A stretch of 64,000 bases of DNA. Source: Drosophila persimilis (Eukaryota; Arthropoda; Insecta; Diptera; Drosophilidae). The position numbers and the translations under genes are program-made. Numbering within the stretch: the stretch's first letter is position 1; each line of letters starts with the position of its first letter. Positions 36,609 to 47,100 of this stretch are shown piece by piece. Location of the stretch: assembly GCF_003286085.1 (NCBI RefSeq), contig NW_020825289.1, positions 11,656,001 through 11,720,000 of the forward strand, in the 5' to 3' direction. The notes under the pieces were generated by a model, which worked only from the letters and a program-made list of their open reading frames with translations, was not told the origin of the DNA and did no database searches.

Positions 36609-37367
36609 TTCCCCCCCTTCCCGCCCGCGTCGCCGCAATGTCGTCCATTGATTGACATTTTGAACGTGACATGTACATGGTTCACCTAAATTCCGTAATT
36701 TATTTATAAAAACCTCTTCTAACCGACAAAACAAAACGGAAATTATGCTCTGGCATTGCCTGCTGCAGCCAGCCAGCTAGACGATAGACTATAGACCATT
36801 CTGTTTCGCTGTTAATTATGTGGCCTTTTCAACAGCATCATAGGCCCCATTGCGAAAATCGTTGCAAGACTGGGATTCAGCGGGGGGGAGGCCTGATAAT
36901 GTCATTAGACCAGAAAAATGAACTCGCTTATCGGAAAAGTTTCGTTAGAGCCGTATCGTGCGGATCGTAGCTGAAAGATACATATATAGATACGAAATTG
37001 TGGAATGATTTGAAGCTAAATCTTAAAGGTATATCACAATGTTTTCGCCTTGGGATAAGAAAATACATTTTTCATTCAATTTTCCATAGATTTCATATAG
37101 CAGATTTATTTCATTGTCGGAAGGCCGACAATAGCTCTATAGATCTTTGAACTCCTGGCAAAGGCTTCAGGCTGCTCGTATCTGGCAAAAAAAAGGTAAT
37201 CCCTGGCCCCGCAAAAACACCCTACACTCCCTCCCTACTCGTCCTCAAGGCATACTCGTATTTACTTATACTCAACTACTTGTACTCGAACTATATTGAT
37301 AACTCACAAGAGAACCGATATAAACCGATATATGATATATATATATACTTATACTATGTTTTTACAG

Positions 37368-37505
37368 TCCACACAACAACAGAACCAGCAGCAAGCACTT
37401 ATGAACAAGTCAAATGACGACCTACGGAGAAAGCGTCCCGAGACTACACGGCCAAATCACATTCTACTCTTCACCATCATAAATCCCTTCTATCCCATCA
37501 CAGTT
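37368..37505 (+). CDS. sm: smooth, exon encoding linker and start of the RRM2-equivalent
   Basis: The exon encodes 46 residues in phase 0/0. It opens with a Gln-rich segment (STQQQNQQQALMNKSNDD), then a basic RRKRPETTRP stretch, then NHILLFTIINPFYPITV. The last part is the beta1-alpha1 start of the PTB/hnRNP L-type RRM2 (family form LLFTI-NP-YPIT). The acceptor is TTTTTACAG/TCC after a T/A-rich tract. The donor is GTT/GTAAGTAC (intron from 37506). The RRM is finished 26 kb downstream in the exon at 63761, whose first residues (DVLHKIC) continue it exactly. No hnRNP L-type RRM1 precedes this exon in the window. Confidence 0.92.
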
Positions 37506-38902
37506 GTAAGTACACACAGCAATACTATACTACTATACGGCTATATATACTCTCCCCATCCCCCCTCTACATACATTATATACGTATATATATATTATAG
37601 CGTGTTCATATATAAGTCCTGTTGCTCCTGCGGATTGCGAGTGGTTGGAGGCAAGTGTTGGAAACAGTTTTGGGCAGTACAAAAAAAAAAACAAGAAATA
37701 AAATAAAATCCATTGCAACTCGTTTTGTTGCTGTGGCAACTTGTCACACACTTGAGGAGGCATACACAAAAACAAACAGTTATTTGCCACACTGTCGCCT
37801 CTGGCTCAGGATGTTTTTGTTGCTGAAGGAAGATGGAAGGAGGGATGGGGTGGGGGGGCTTAGGCTTCAGACGACTGTGTGTTGATTGCATCTTCCGTGC
37901 CCCCAAGTCCTCTGTCCGCAGCAACGGCTTTGACGTTGTGGTATGTGGCATTCTAGTCTTAGCACAACATTTGATACTTTTTAGCTACAAAATGGCTACA
38001 AAGTGCTCTCTCTCTCGCTCACTCTCGCTCTTCCTGTGTGTGTCTAGCATCAACAACAAGTGGAGAGTAGCAGTGGGGCAGCATCTGACGGTGCGTGTGG
38101 CAGGGTATTAGGTTTTAGTCCATGTCCAACCTGCAACAGCAACAATTATGAAGACAAGGCAAAAAACTAACACAATGCCCCGGGAAAAAAGTGAAATATG
38201 CATTAAATACTCAAGTGCGAGGGGATACACCTAAATCGAGACACAGACACAGATACAGATACAGATACATACGTGCAGATGCAGATGCAAATTGCTCTTC
38301 GCTTTAAAGATTTGAATAAAGTCCTGTTTTCTGCTGCTGGAAAAAGTGAAAACTGGAAACTCATCTAGTGGAAAAAGCAGGCTTTTCCTCTTTTGTTTTT
38401 GGCGGGGCGGGGGAAAACATGAGAACTTATTCAATTCAAATGTGGATCAAGCAGCTCTTGGCTTAAGCAGGCATACCCTATTGTTACCCTATATCTTTTC
38501 GCTATATAGGATACGCATTGTACACACACACATGGACACTGTTTATTGTCTTTTAAGCAAAAAGAGGAAAGAGGGGGGAAAAAAAGAGAAGAAAAACATT
38601 TGGTGGCACAGCGCACCGTTGCCCCACAAAGCCAAAGAAAACAACAAATGCGGAAATGTTGCATGCCTCACTCTCAGCCTGTGCTTGTGTGTGTGCCCAG
38701 GCAATTGTATTTTCCAACACTTGAGCCAAGAGGCGAGCGTAGTGGAACATAAAATCCTGTGAAGTGGAAAACATGCAGCATACTCGTAAAAGCTACAAAA
38801 CTGAAATTATTTTTGGGGCCAGTTGTTGCTGCAGCATGCAGCATGCACGCGTGCATCTGTGTGTGTGCATTTGCATCTGTATTTGGTTGAATAAAGCCAG
38901 AG

Positions 38903-38944
38903 AGCCCAGCCCAGCCCAGCCCAGCCCAGCCCAGCCCAGCCCAG
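38903..38944. repeat. (CCCAG)n pentamer repeat
   Basis: About eight tandem units followed by a degenerate GGACCA repeat. Confidence 0.85.
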
Positions 38945-41251
38945 GCCGAGGACCAGGACCAGGACCAGGCCTAGACATGTTAATTCGCAGCCGACAAAAT
39001 GGCTGCTCTGTTGCCTTTTTGCTGGCTGCCTGGATTTTCACAGTACTCCCATTGTCGTAAAGTCCGACTGAATGGATTTACACACGGAGTATCCCCGCGA
39101 CTGGAGTCCGCGCTTGCAACGCGCCGCTGTCCCTAGCCCTGCCCCTGCCCCTGCTGCCTCCTCGCATAAATCTTTCTTTTCTGTTGGCTCAAGTCGTCGT
39201 CGTCACTGGGCGTGTTTGTCGTGGAATTAAGCGATTCCCTTTACGCCGCTATCCACCCTTCTGTGAGCCGTATCCGGGAGATATCTTCATTTTTTTTTTG
39301 CATCTTATCCGCTGCATTTCCCGGAAATCTCTTAATGGAGATGCGAGAGTGCAGTGCCGTGCGGGTATAACTGCTGGATATTACAGAAGACAAGGAACGG
39401 AATCGGATGATGGCCAAAGGATAAGCACCCCCCCCAGACATTCGGGATATTGGAGATACAATGAACCAAGAAACCATCTCATACATCGTTTTGTGCCTTT
39501 GGAAACTTTCAAAACTGAAATTTAATTTATTTCCCCTACACCTAGAACGAAAATATTCCCAAAGAAACGACGCAAAGTGCTCTCCAAAAGTTCCGGCTGC
39601 AACTTTTGGGGCGCCTGGTCACGTACGTCCGTACTGCCGTACATTCGTCCGTAGGCAGGCGGCGTTCCATCACACGGTCCAACTGGCTTTGGTCTAACTA
39701 ATCGCAAACTAAACGACCTCTAATAGCAGTCGCAACTTTCGTCAACAATGCCTCTCCGACTCCTCTGCGACTCCTCCCCGCCTCGTTGCAGGAAGATGCA
39801 CATGCGGCAAGGCAAAGTGAACTACGGCTAAACTTTTCCCCTGCACTGCCAGGCATCGCTCATCTCCATAGAAGGAGAGAGAAGAGGGGAATGCCAGAAC
39901 TGAAAGCTTTTGGAGATAAGATTAAAAACTTTTTAATAAGAAGACACTAAAAGCATCAAAGAAAATTTGTGTGTGTTTCTGCATATGTGCAGCAGGCAAA
40001 GTAGCCAACAAAAAAGGGATGGCTATACAGAGAGAGATAGAGACAGAGAGAGAGAGAGAGATGATGGATGATAAAGTTTTGGCCCTCCATAGCCACGTTA
40101 AATTTGAAGCCAGGAGGCTTCTGGCTTGAAGGGAAAATGCAATAAAAGTTCTGCTTCTGGCGGTCCGACACCAGCAACGTTGGGGCAACGAGCAGGGGCT
40201 GCAACAATGTTCAATAAAGTATTAGGGCGGGTGCGGCAACGATGCAAATGCAAATGCAAATGCAACCCTGACCCGTGCCCCGTGTCGCTGTCCCTTGATG
40301 CGGAGGCCTGGCATATGTAAAACCCTCTTTGAAGCAGCTTATCAGAGCGATGTTCGACTTTTGCTGGTGGCAAGGGGCGTGGGGCAAGTGGTGAGATGCC
40401 GCAGTCAACCCATAAGCCAAAGCCCTGGAATGCAACGGCAGCTGGAGCTGCAGCTTTTGCAATATGTGACACATGCTAGAGGACCGCCAGCGGCAGGCAG
40501 AGGAGCAGCCATAGGAGCAGCCAGAGGAGCAGCCAGAGGAGCACTCGGAGTAGCAGGACTAGCAGGAGCAGAAGCCACCAGACCATAATGCGTGGCCTGG
40601 CAAAAGCCAAACAAAAACCGTCGATGGAAAAAAAGGGGTGGCATGCTGTGGTGGCACGTCGTTGTGTGCACGAAGCGAGGGACATGTGGCAAAGCCGCAA
40701 CCATAGACCTAAACCACGCCCGAAAGAGCAAAGCCGCCCACACACCCACCTCCTTCTTGTGGCGCCTCTTCTGCTGGGCCAACTGTGGATTTCAATAATG
40801 CAGGTTTGAAGGCTCCCCACAGCCCCGCGTATTGTATTGCATTTTGTTTATGCATGCGCCCATCAAAGATGCCACAAAGATCCCAGAAAAAGGAGCGACT
40901 CGAGTGGCGGTTGGGGCTGCGAGTGGGTGTGGCTCCAGGTTTCCGCCTAGGACTTTTGACAAATCGATGAGATGGGGTTTCGTCCTGGCTTTTGCCACCA
41001 TTATTTTTTATGCCTGTTTGTGTGGGTGAGTGCTCTTTTTATGGTCGACGGTGTCGGTGTCGCTGCCGTTTGTGACAGAGAGAATATCGCACATAAAGCT
41101 TATGGATTTTATGTGGGAATATTCCAGGGAATAGATAACGAGATGCCGTCAAAGGATGAGGAGAGGCTCCCCTCCCGATGCCGATACAGATTCCGTATTG
41201 ATTGGTTTCATATTCAGAAAAGAGTTCCTTGAGAAATATACACACGTGGAA

Positions 41252-41257
41252 TTTATT
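41252..41257 (-). terminator. Poly(A) signal of the TTLL gene
   Basis: AATAAA on the minus strand, about 80 nt beyond the TTLL stop codon (41339-41341). It is the nearest canonical signal. Confidence 0.5.
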
Positions 41258-41338
41258 GCGAATTGTTGCGATAGTAAGAGAAAATACACCACAGCCACAG
41301 ATACAGTTACAGATGCAGATACACTAACAGATCCTGGC

Positions 41339-44185
41339 TCAGAATTCGCAATCGGGAGTATCGGGTTCGGGCTCGGTCTCTGGCTCGGTCTCTGGCTCGG
41401 TCTCGGTCTCGGGCGAACCAGAGCTGAGCAGGTTATACAGCAGATCCGGGAAGCACTTGATGTCGTTCTTGGTCAGATGTCCTTGCTGATACATTTTCGA
41501 AAAGATCTGCAGGAGAGGGAGATTAAAAATGATAGCTAGAAGGCCAGCGGAATACTTCGTACCATTTCCCGGAGATTGGAGCCATTCAGTTCCTTGGTGC
41601 GCTCCTGCAGCCAGCTGCTGTACTCCTCCTGCTCGCCATCGCTGATGGGCTCCGGGCTCCAATGCCCCATTAATCGTCCAGAGTCCAGAGCGACACCGGG
41701 CAGCTCCGAAACCTCCCTCTGCTCGACCTTCGGCTTGTGGCTGCTCTTGCGGGGCCTTTTCTTTTTCGGCTGCCCTGCCAGCTTGAAGCTGCCGCCCTTG
41801 AGGCGAGCACTCTGCTCCATGGCATGCTGCTCCACGAACCGCTTGTCGTCCAGGGCCTCCCGCTCGAGCATCCGCTGGTGGCGCACCCGACGGGGGACGT
41901 GGCGATGCTGCTTGCGCCGGAGGGGCTTGGGGGCGCCGCTGGTGCACTTTACGATCCGGACACTGGGCCTGAGTTTCGATAGAGCCTCCCTTTTGTGGTT
42001 CCTCTGCACAGACTGCCAGATGCCCAGGTGCTCCTTGGCGCAGGTGGGGGCCAGCAGCAGCTCCCTTTGGCGGTAGATCTCCCTGGCAATGAGCGCACGA
42101 TGCTTGCGCCTCTGCTCCTCGGCCTCCTCCTTGCGGCGGCGCGACTGCAGCACCACGGGGCTGACGGACAGCAGAGGTTCCAGCGCTGCGCCGGGCCACT
42201 GCGAACTCTTCATTGAGCGCTGCTGCCGGAGCATCTCCTGCTGCTGCTGCTGCTCCTTGTAGTGCTTCTCCATGGCGTTGTTGGAGAGCTGCTGCCGCCG
42301 CCGACTCGACTCCGTGTTGGCGAAGGGCGACTGCTGCTTGGTCTGGTCGTAGAACTTGCAGTAGTAGTGGACCTTCTCCGAGTCCATGGGCGGCATGATG
42401 CGCCGATAGTTGCCCAGGTGGCTCTCCTCCCAGGCGATCTGCTGGGCCAGGGCACCGATGGAGCATGCCTGTCGCATCCTCATCTCGCTGCCGCCCGCCT
42501 CCCGGCCAGGGCTGGGAAAGGAGCTGGGCGTCTGGGGCCCCTTCTTGTTGTACACCTTCCGCAGCAGGCGGGTCCGGTGCTCGATCCGATCGTCGCGTAT
42601 GATCTGCTCCTTGTCCACCAGCGCCGTCGTGAGCAGATTGAGAGTGTCCCGAATGAGCGGTCGCTTCACCTCCTTGTCCACCACCTCGTCCGCACTCAGG
42701 CTGGGCGTGTGGTTCACCTCCAGGATGAAGGGCTTCAGCTTCCAGTCCACCAGAATGTCGAAGCCCAGTAGCTGGAAGCAGCCCTGGATCTTGTCGTGCC
42801 GCGGGAAGCACACGTGGTAGTTGTGCTTCAGCACCGGCCACGCACTGATGATCGTCTTGACGATGGCATCGTCCACGGAGGCCCAGAACTCGGGCACGTC
42901 GTAGTTGTGCTCCGTCAGCCACTTGTTGAACGCGCTCAGCTTCCGCTTGGAGCCCCCGTCCGTGCCCTCGCCCACATTGTAGTTGGAGTTGCGGCGATTC
43001 AGGCAGTAGTTCGTGAGGTGCATGAACACGTTGTGGCTGTTGCCTAGAGTGGGCGCCACGTACTTGTGGGTGGCGAAGCGGGCCAGGCCCTCGTTGTACA
43101 CGAAAATCCGGAGCGGATCCACGGAGGTGATCAGCGTGTAAACGCGCAGATCGAACTTGAACCCATCGATGAGGAGGGGCTGCGGGGGAAAGTGCCACCT
43201 AAAGGCTACTGGGTGGACTGTTCCAAGACTCACCCGCTCGATGTACGTCTGGCAGATGAGCTTCTCCCGCTTGCTGACGGTCTTCAGATCGGGGGTTATC
43301 CAGATGCCGCGTCCCCGTCCGGAGGAGTACGGCTTGAGGATGTAGGTGCGCTTGTGCTTGCTGGCATAGGTGGTCACGTCGTAGGCACTGCAAGGAGGAG
43401 CAGGCAAGCATGTACAAGGATGAATCAGGGATCGGATCGATCGGGGAAGAAACCTACTCGGTGGGCATGAGCCAGGTCTTGGGGAAGATGCGGTAGTCGC
43501 CCGGGTACATCTTCAGCATGCGATTGAGATTCCTGGAGAGCAGATCCTTGCGGCAGATCTCCATCATCCCTGGGAAATGGTTGATCTGCTGGAAGCGCTT
43601 CATGCTCCGCAGCAGATCATGGTGGGGCGTGCAGTCGGTCCACTGGACATTCCACAGACGATGCTCGGGCACCTGCTGGAAGCCCATGCTGCGCGCGATC
43701 CTCGCCACCAGGGGGAAGTGGGTGTGCTCCGCACACAGGCTGAGGCGTGTGCCCCGAATGGTGGGCACTACGTCGGTGCCTTCGATGTGGACCTGCGGCA
43801 GCGGCTCCAGCATCACATCGTAGCAGATGGCGTCCAGGTGGGGCTGGTCATTGCCCAGCTGCTGGTCGCCCTGTGTGTGGTCCTCGGTGACGACCATGAA
43901 GTGATCCACATCATTGCGGGGGCGCCAGGCGGGCCTGCCCTTCGCCTTTGGGCTGCAGTCGGGCACGAGCTCGAGCTGCCTGATCTGCCCCTGGTGGGGC
44001 GGCTGATGCTGCTGCTGCTGCTGGAGGCGCCGGCGCTGCTTGGGCAGCACGTAGACGCTCTCGCGCCGGTAGAGGGTTGGATGCGATCGATTCGGGTCCA
44101 GGGGTAGGTTCTTCTGGGCATCGAAGAAGCGCGTGTACTGATTGGCGAGCTTGCGACGCGTCCTTGCATTCTTCTTCGGAGGCAT
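41339..44185 (-). CDS. TTLL6A: Tubulin polyglutamylase, TTLL6/13-type, four exons (888 aa)
   Basis: Exons on the minus strand: 44185-43458, 43387-43234, 43179-41563 and 41506-41339, joined in frame (introns 70, 54 and 56 nt). The TTL ATP-grasp core is clear. KPYSSGRGRGIWIT (about 260-273) is the nucleotide-binding loop. YIER+PLLIDGFKFDLRVY spans the second intron. FMHLTNYCLNRR is at about 346-357. GFDILVDWKLKPFILEVN (433-450) supplies metal-binding Asp, Glu and Asn. The family adds glutamate chains to tubulin tails, and the YIERPLLIDGFKFDLRVY and SGSKRKLS-like motifs favour the TTLL6/13 subgroup, usually ciliary. The Gln-rich N-terminus, basic C-terminal half (about 500-800) and Glu-rich tail (866-883) are outside the core. 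I believe the D. melanogaster orthologue is CG16716 (TTLL6A), from memory. The gene is nested antisense in an sm intron. Splice sites were chosen to keep family motifs intact. Confidence 0.88.
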
Positions 44186-47100
44186 CTTCTACTCCGTTCC
44201 TGTTCTGCGTGGGCTCTCTAATTTGGGAAATAAAAATCCTGACGATTGGAGACACTCGTAACATTGAATTTTGATATATCTATTGTGATTTCCATTGAAC
44301 ACACAGCCTCCCCCGTAGACCTCAGGACGACCTCAACCATCGTCGTCATCTTCGGTGGCAATGTCAAGTGCGCGGCGCTGCGCTCTATTTGACATATGAT
44401 ATGCCACCGAATCGATTACCAACCGCGAGGAAAACTTATGCAACATCACCTTGCCACCGCATGCGAGATACAAGTGCCTCGGCTCAGAGATACATTTCCC
44501 CACAAGATGCATGCGTAACGACACACTGAGGGAAAGTGCTCGCCAAGCCAGGCAGAAGAAGTGTTTTTTCTCTCAGTGTATACGTAGGCTGGAATTGCTA
44601 GATTGATGTGGCTGGGGCTGTGGCTGTGGCTGTGTCTGTGTCTGTGGCTGTGTCTGGGGGTGTGGCTCATTAACCGCAGCTTAATCTGGCTCTAGGCCCC
44701 ATGCGGTTATTAGTTCAGGCAGTCGAATGTCAAAAGACACACAAACAGCCACTACTGTTGACTATGTAATCATTACAGTGACAGCAATAAGTACACCTCC
44801 AGCCGGCTCCAGAGTATATGGTATGGTATGTAAATGCCAGTGAATCACACGCTTGGTTAACCCGAGAACGGAGTTGGAGGTGGAGAGCCAAGTGAGTGAT
44901 CCATGCGGTTCAAGAATCACTCTCCCTTCCTCTCTCTCTCTCCCTGTAGATACGCAATGCAATTCGGATTATTCCCATTGTTGCTTGTGCCTGAAATAGT
45001 ATCTGATCGGATGGCAGCAAACCATGAAATATATCAAGTTTATTTGGTTGAGTAACGCTTTTGGTTTCACTTATCTCCAGCTTCCATTTAGAGTCCACTC
45101 CTTCTCTAATTGTCTGCCTGTCCATTATTTGCTTGCTTTTGTTGTTCCTGTTCTGCAGCTAATTATGCGGACGCTTTGTCGTGTAAAGAGTTGCAGATAC
45201 ACGGGTAAACAGACGAGGAACAACAGCAGCAGCCCAAAGTTTTCTACATTTGAAATATTAATGATAGTACACGAACCGTCAACAAAAAGGTACGGTGGGC
45301 ACGGGCAGGGGCAGGGGCAGGGGCACGAGAAAGGGCAGCATCCAGCATGCAGCCATTAGGCGATAAGCGGCCGAGAATTTAAAGGAAAATTCCAGTTAAT
45401 GAGGAAAACTCTGGGCATAAAATATCATTTATTTATTTAAAGGCTGCTTTTGCAAACAAAAAAAAAAGCGCAAATTATTTCGCATCAATGAAAGAAATAA
45501 TTTATGAAAATATTAAATCGTTGGCAACCGATTGAATATTTCACACTTTTGTGACGGTTGCAGATTTATCAACAGATAAATATTTTTCCATCTCTTGTTA
45601 AATTCTCAATTGACATCCCCTCCCCCCGCTCCGCATAAAGCCAGCGAAAATGAAATGAGTGCAAAATCGGGGGCGTACGACAAACTGTACGAGTGTTAAT
45701 AATTTAAAGGTGTGCCACGTGTGGCACGTTTCATTTGCAGTTGCAGCAAAGGCAAAAGCAAAAAAAGAAACGGGAAAAAAAGGGGAAACCCCGAGAGTGT
45801 AATAATAAAAAATTAAACAAAAGGAAAATAAGAAAAACCGGCATCGGCAGGAGCTACAATAATAAATCTGATGGGGAATGGGATGCGGAGTTTTCCGAGC
45901 AGCAGTGAAAATGGCTCATAAAACTGACTGCTACCGACTGCTGATGATGATGGAAAGCCCGGGAAAACCCCCAGTCCCAGCATATAAATTACAATGTGTG
46001 TGGAACGAGAGAGTGCGTTTATTTTTTTATTTTTAAGGATCCCACACACCCACGAACACACACACTCACATATGGTTACAGTCGCATTTTGACTAAGCGC
46101 ACATTAAAAATTAATCTTTTAATTACTGGCAGGCAGCCAGGCATTCCGGGGTGGGAGAAGTAGCTACAAACACATTGTATGTGTGTGGCAAGAGTCAGTG
46201 GCAGCGGCGGCGGCGACGGCGGCGGCATTGTAACTATTATTGTTCATAAGAGGATAAACGAGGCATTGGCTGGCGGCCATTTTGTATTTGCATTGGCAGC
46301 CATTTTGCGGATGACTTTAAGTTTACGCAAGAGCAATGCTCAATGCTCAAAGCTCAGGGGGTTGCACAGGGCAGGGCTGAGGCTGCTGCTGCTGCTGCTG
46401 CTGCTGTTGCCTCCCCTGTTGCGCACTTCGGAAGCCTCATAAATCCTTAAGAAGATCCACAAGAAGCCAGAAACAGGAACGAGCGCGTAACAACATCATC
46501 ATCATCTTGTGGCACCTCTCCACGCTGTCTCTTCCCATAAGAATCTCCATTCATGCCCTAATTCCACTTTATGCTTCATTGTTGAACCCACACACCCACC
46601 CACTTTGCTTCCACCACCTTCTGCTGCCGCTTCAACATATTTTCCAGCTCTGCAACTTTTCCTAGTGCCAAAAACTCCCATTTTAATTGCTTTCAATTGA
46701 CCAAAAGTCGGCAGGGTCAAGTGGACCAATCTTGCACCCACATTTGAATTCAATTTACATTTTGTCGCATTAACATTTTTGGGGATTTTTAATGCCCAAA
46801 GTTTCCATTCAGCAGGGGGCAGGACCCCATAATGTCGTGTTAAAAGCTTTTCCAATGTGCGTGACTGTACGTGCAACTGAGTGTGGCACAAAAGAAAGAC
46901 CCAGCAGCAGCGTTGGGACTAAGGGGCATAAGTTTTTGCTTTAATTTAAATTTGAATTTGAATATCTATAGGGCCTAGTTCTCGGTCATTTTATCCCGCG
47001 ATTAAACATATTTCCCCGGAAAACTTTTGATGACATTTCATTTCATCTCCAATTTATATTTCAATTCCTTGAAGCCTTCAATCCCTCCGACAAAGCTTTT

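Larger units (their letters stand above)
26042..37367 (+). other. sm: smooth giant intron, second part
   Basis: Intronic DNA with microsatellites, a second MITE-like copy (31299-31557) and a recursive splice site (28133/28134). I see no further convincing coding exon. Confidence 0.6.
37506..41330 (+). other. sm: smooth second giant intron, left part
   Basis: Non-coding DNA with (CCCAG)n at 38903-38944, GA-rich tracts near 40032-40062 and scattered simple repeats. No exon is supported before the TTLL gene. Confidence 0.6.

Noticed and set aside
41339-43198. A 619-codon minus-strand frame over the TTLL gene
   Set aside because: It is an out-of-frame shadow of the TTLL exon 3. Only its last 55 codons (from 41506) are real, as exon 4.
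41576-43470. Several long plus-strand frames opposite the TTLL gene
   Set aside because: They are antisense shadows caused by the high GC content of the TTLL coding exons. The minus-strand frame carries all family motifs.
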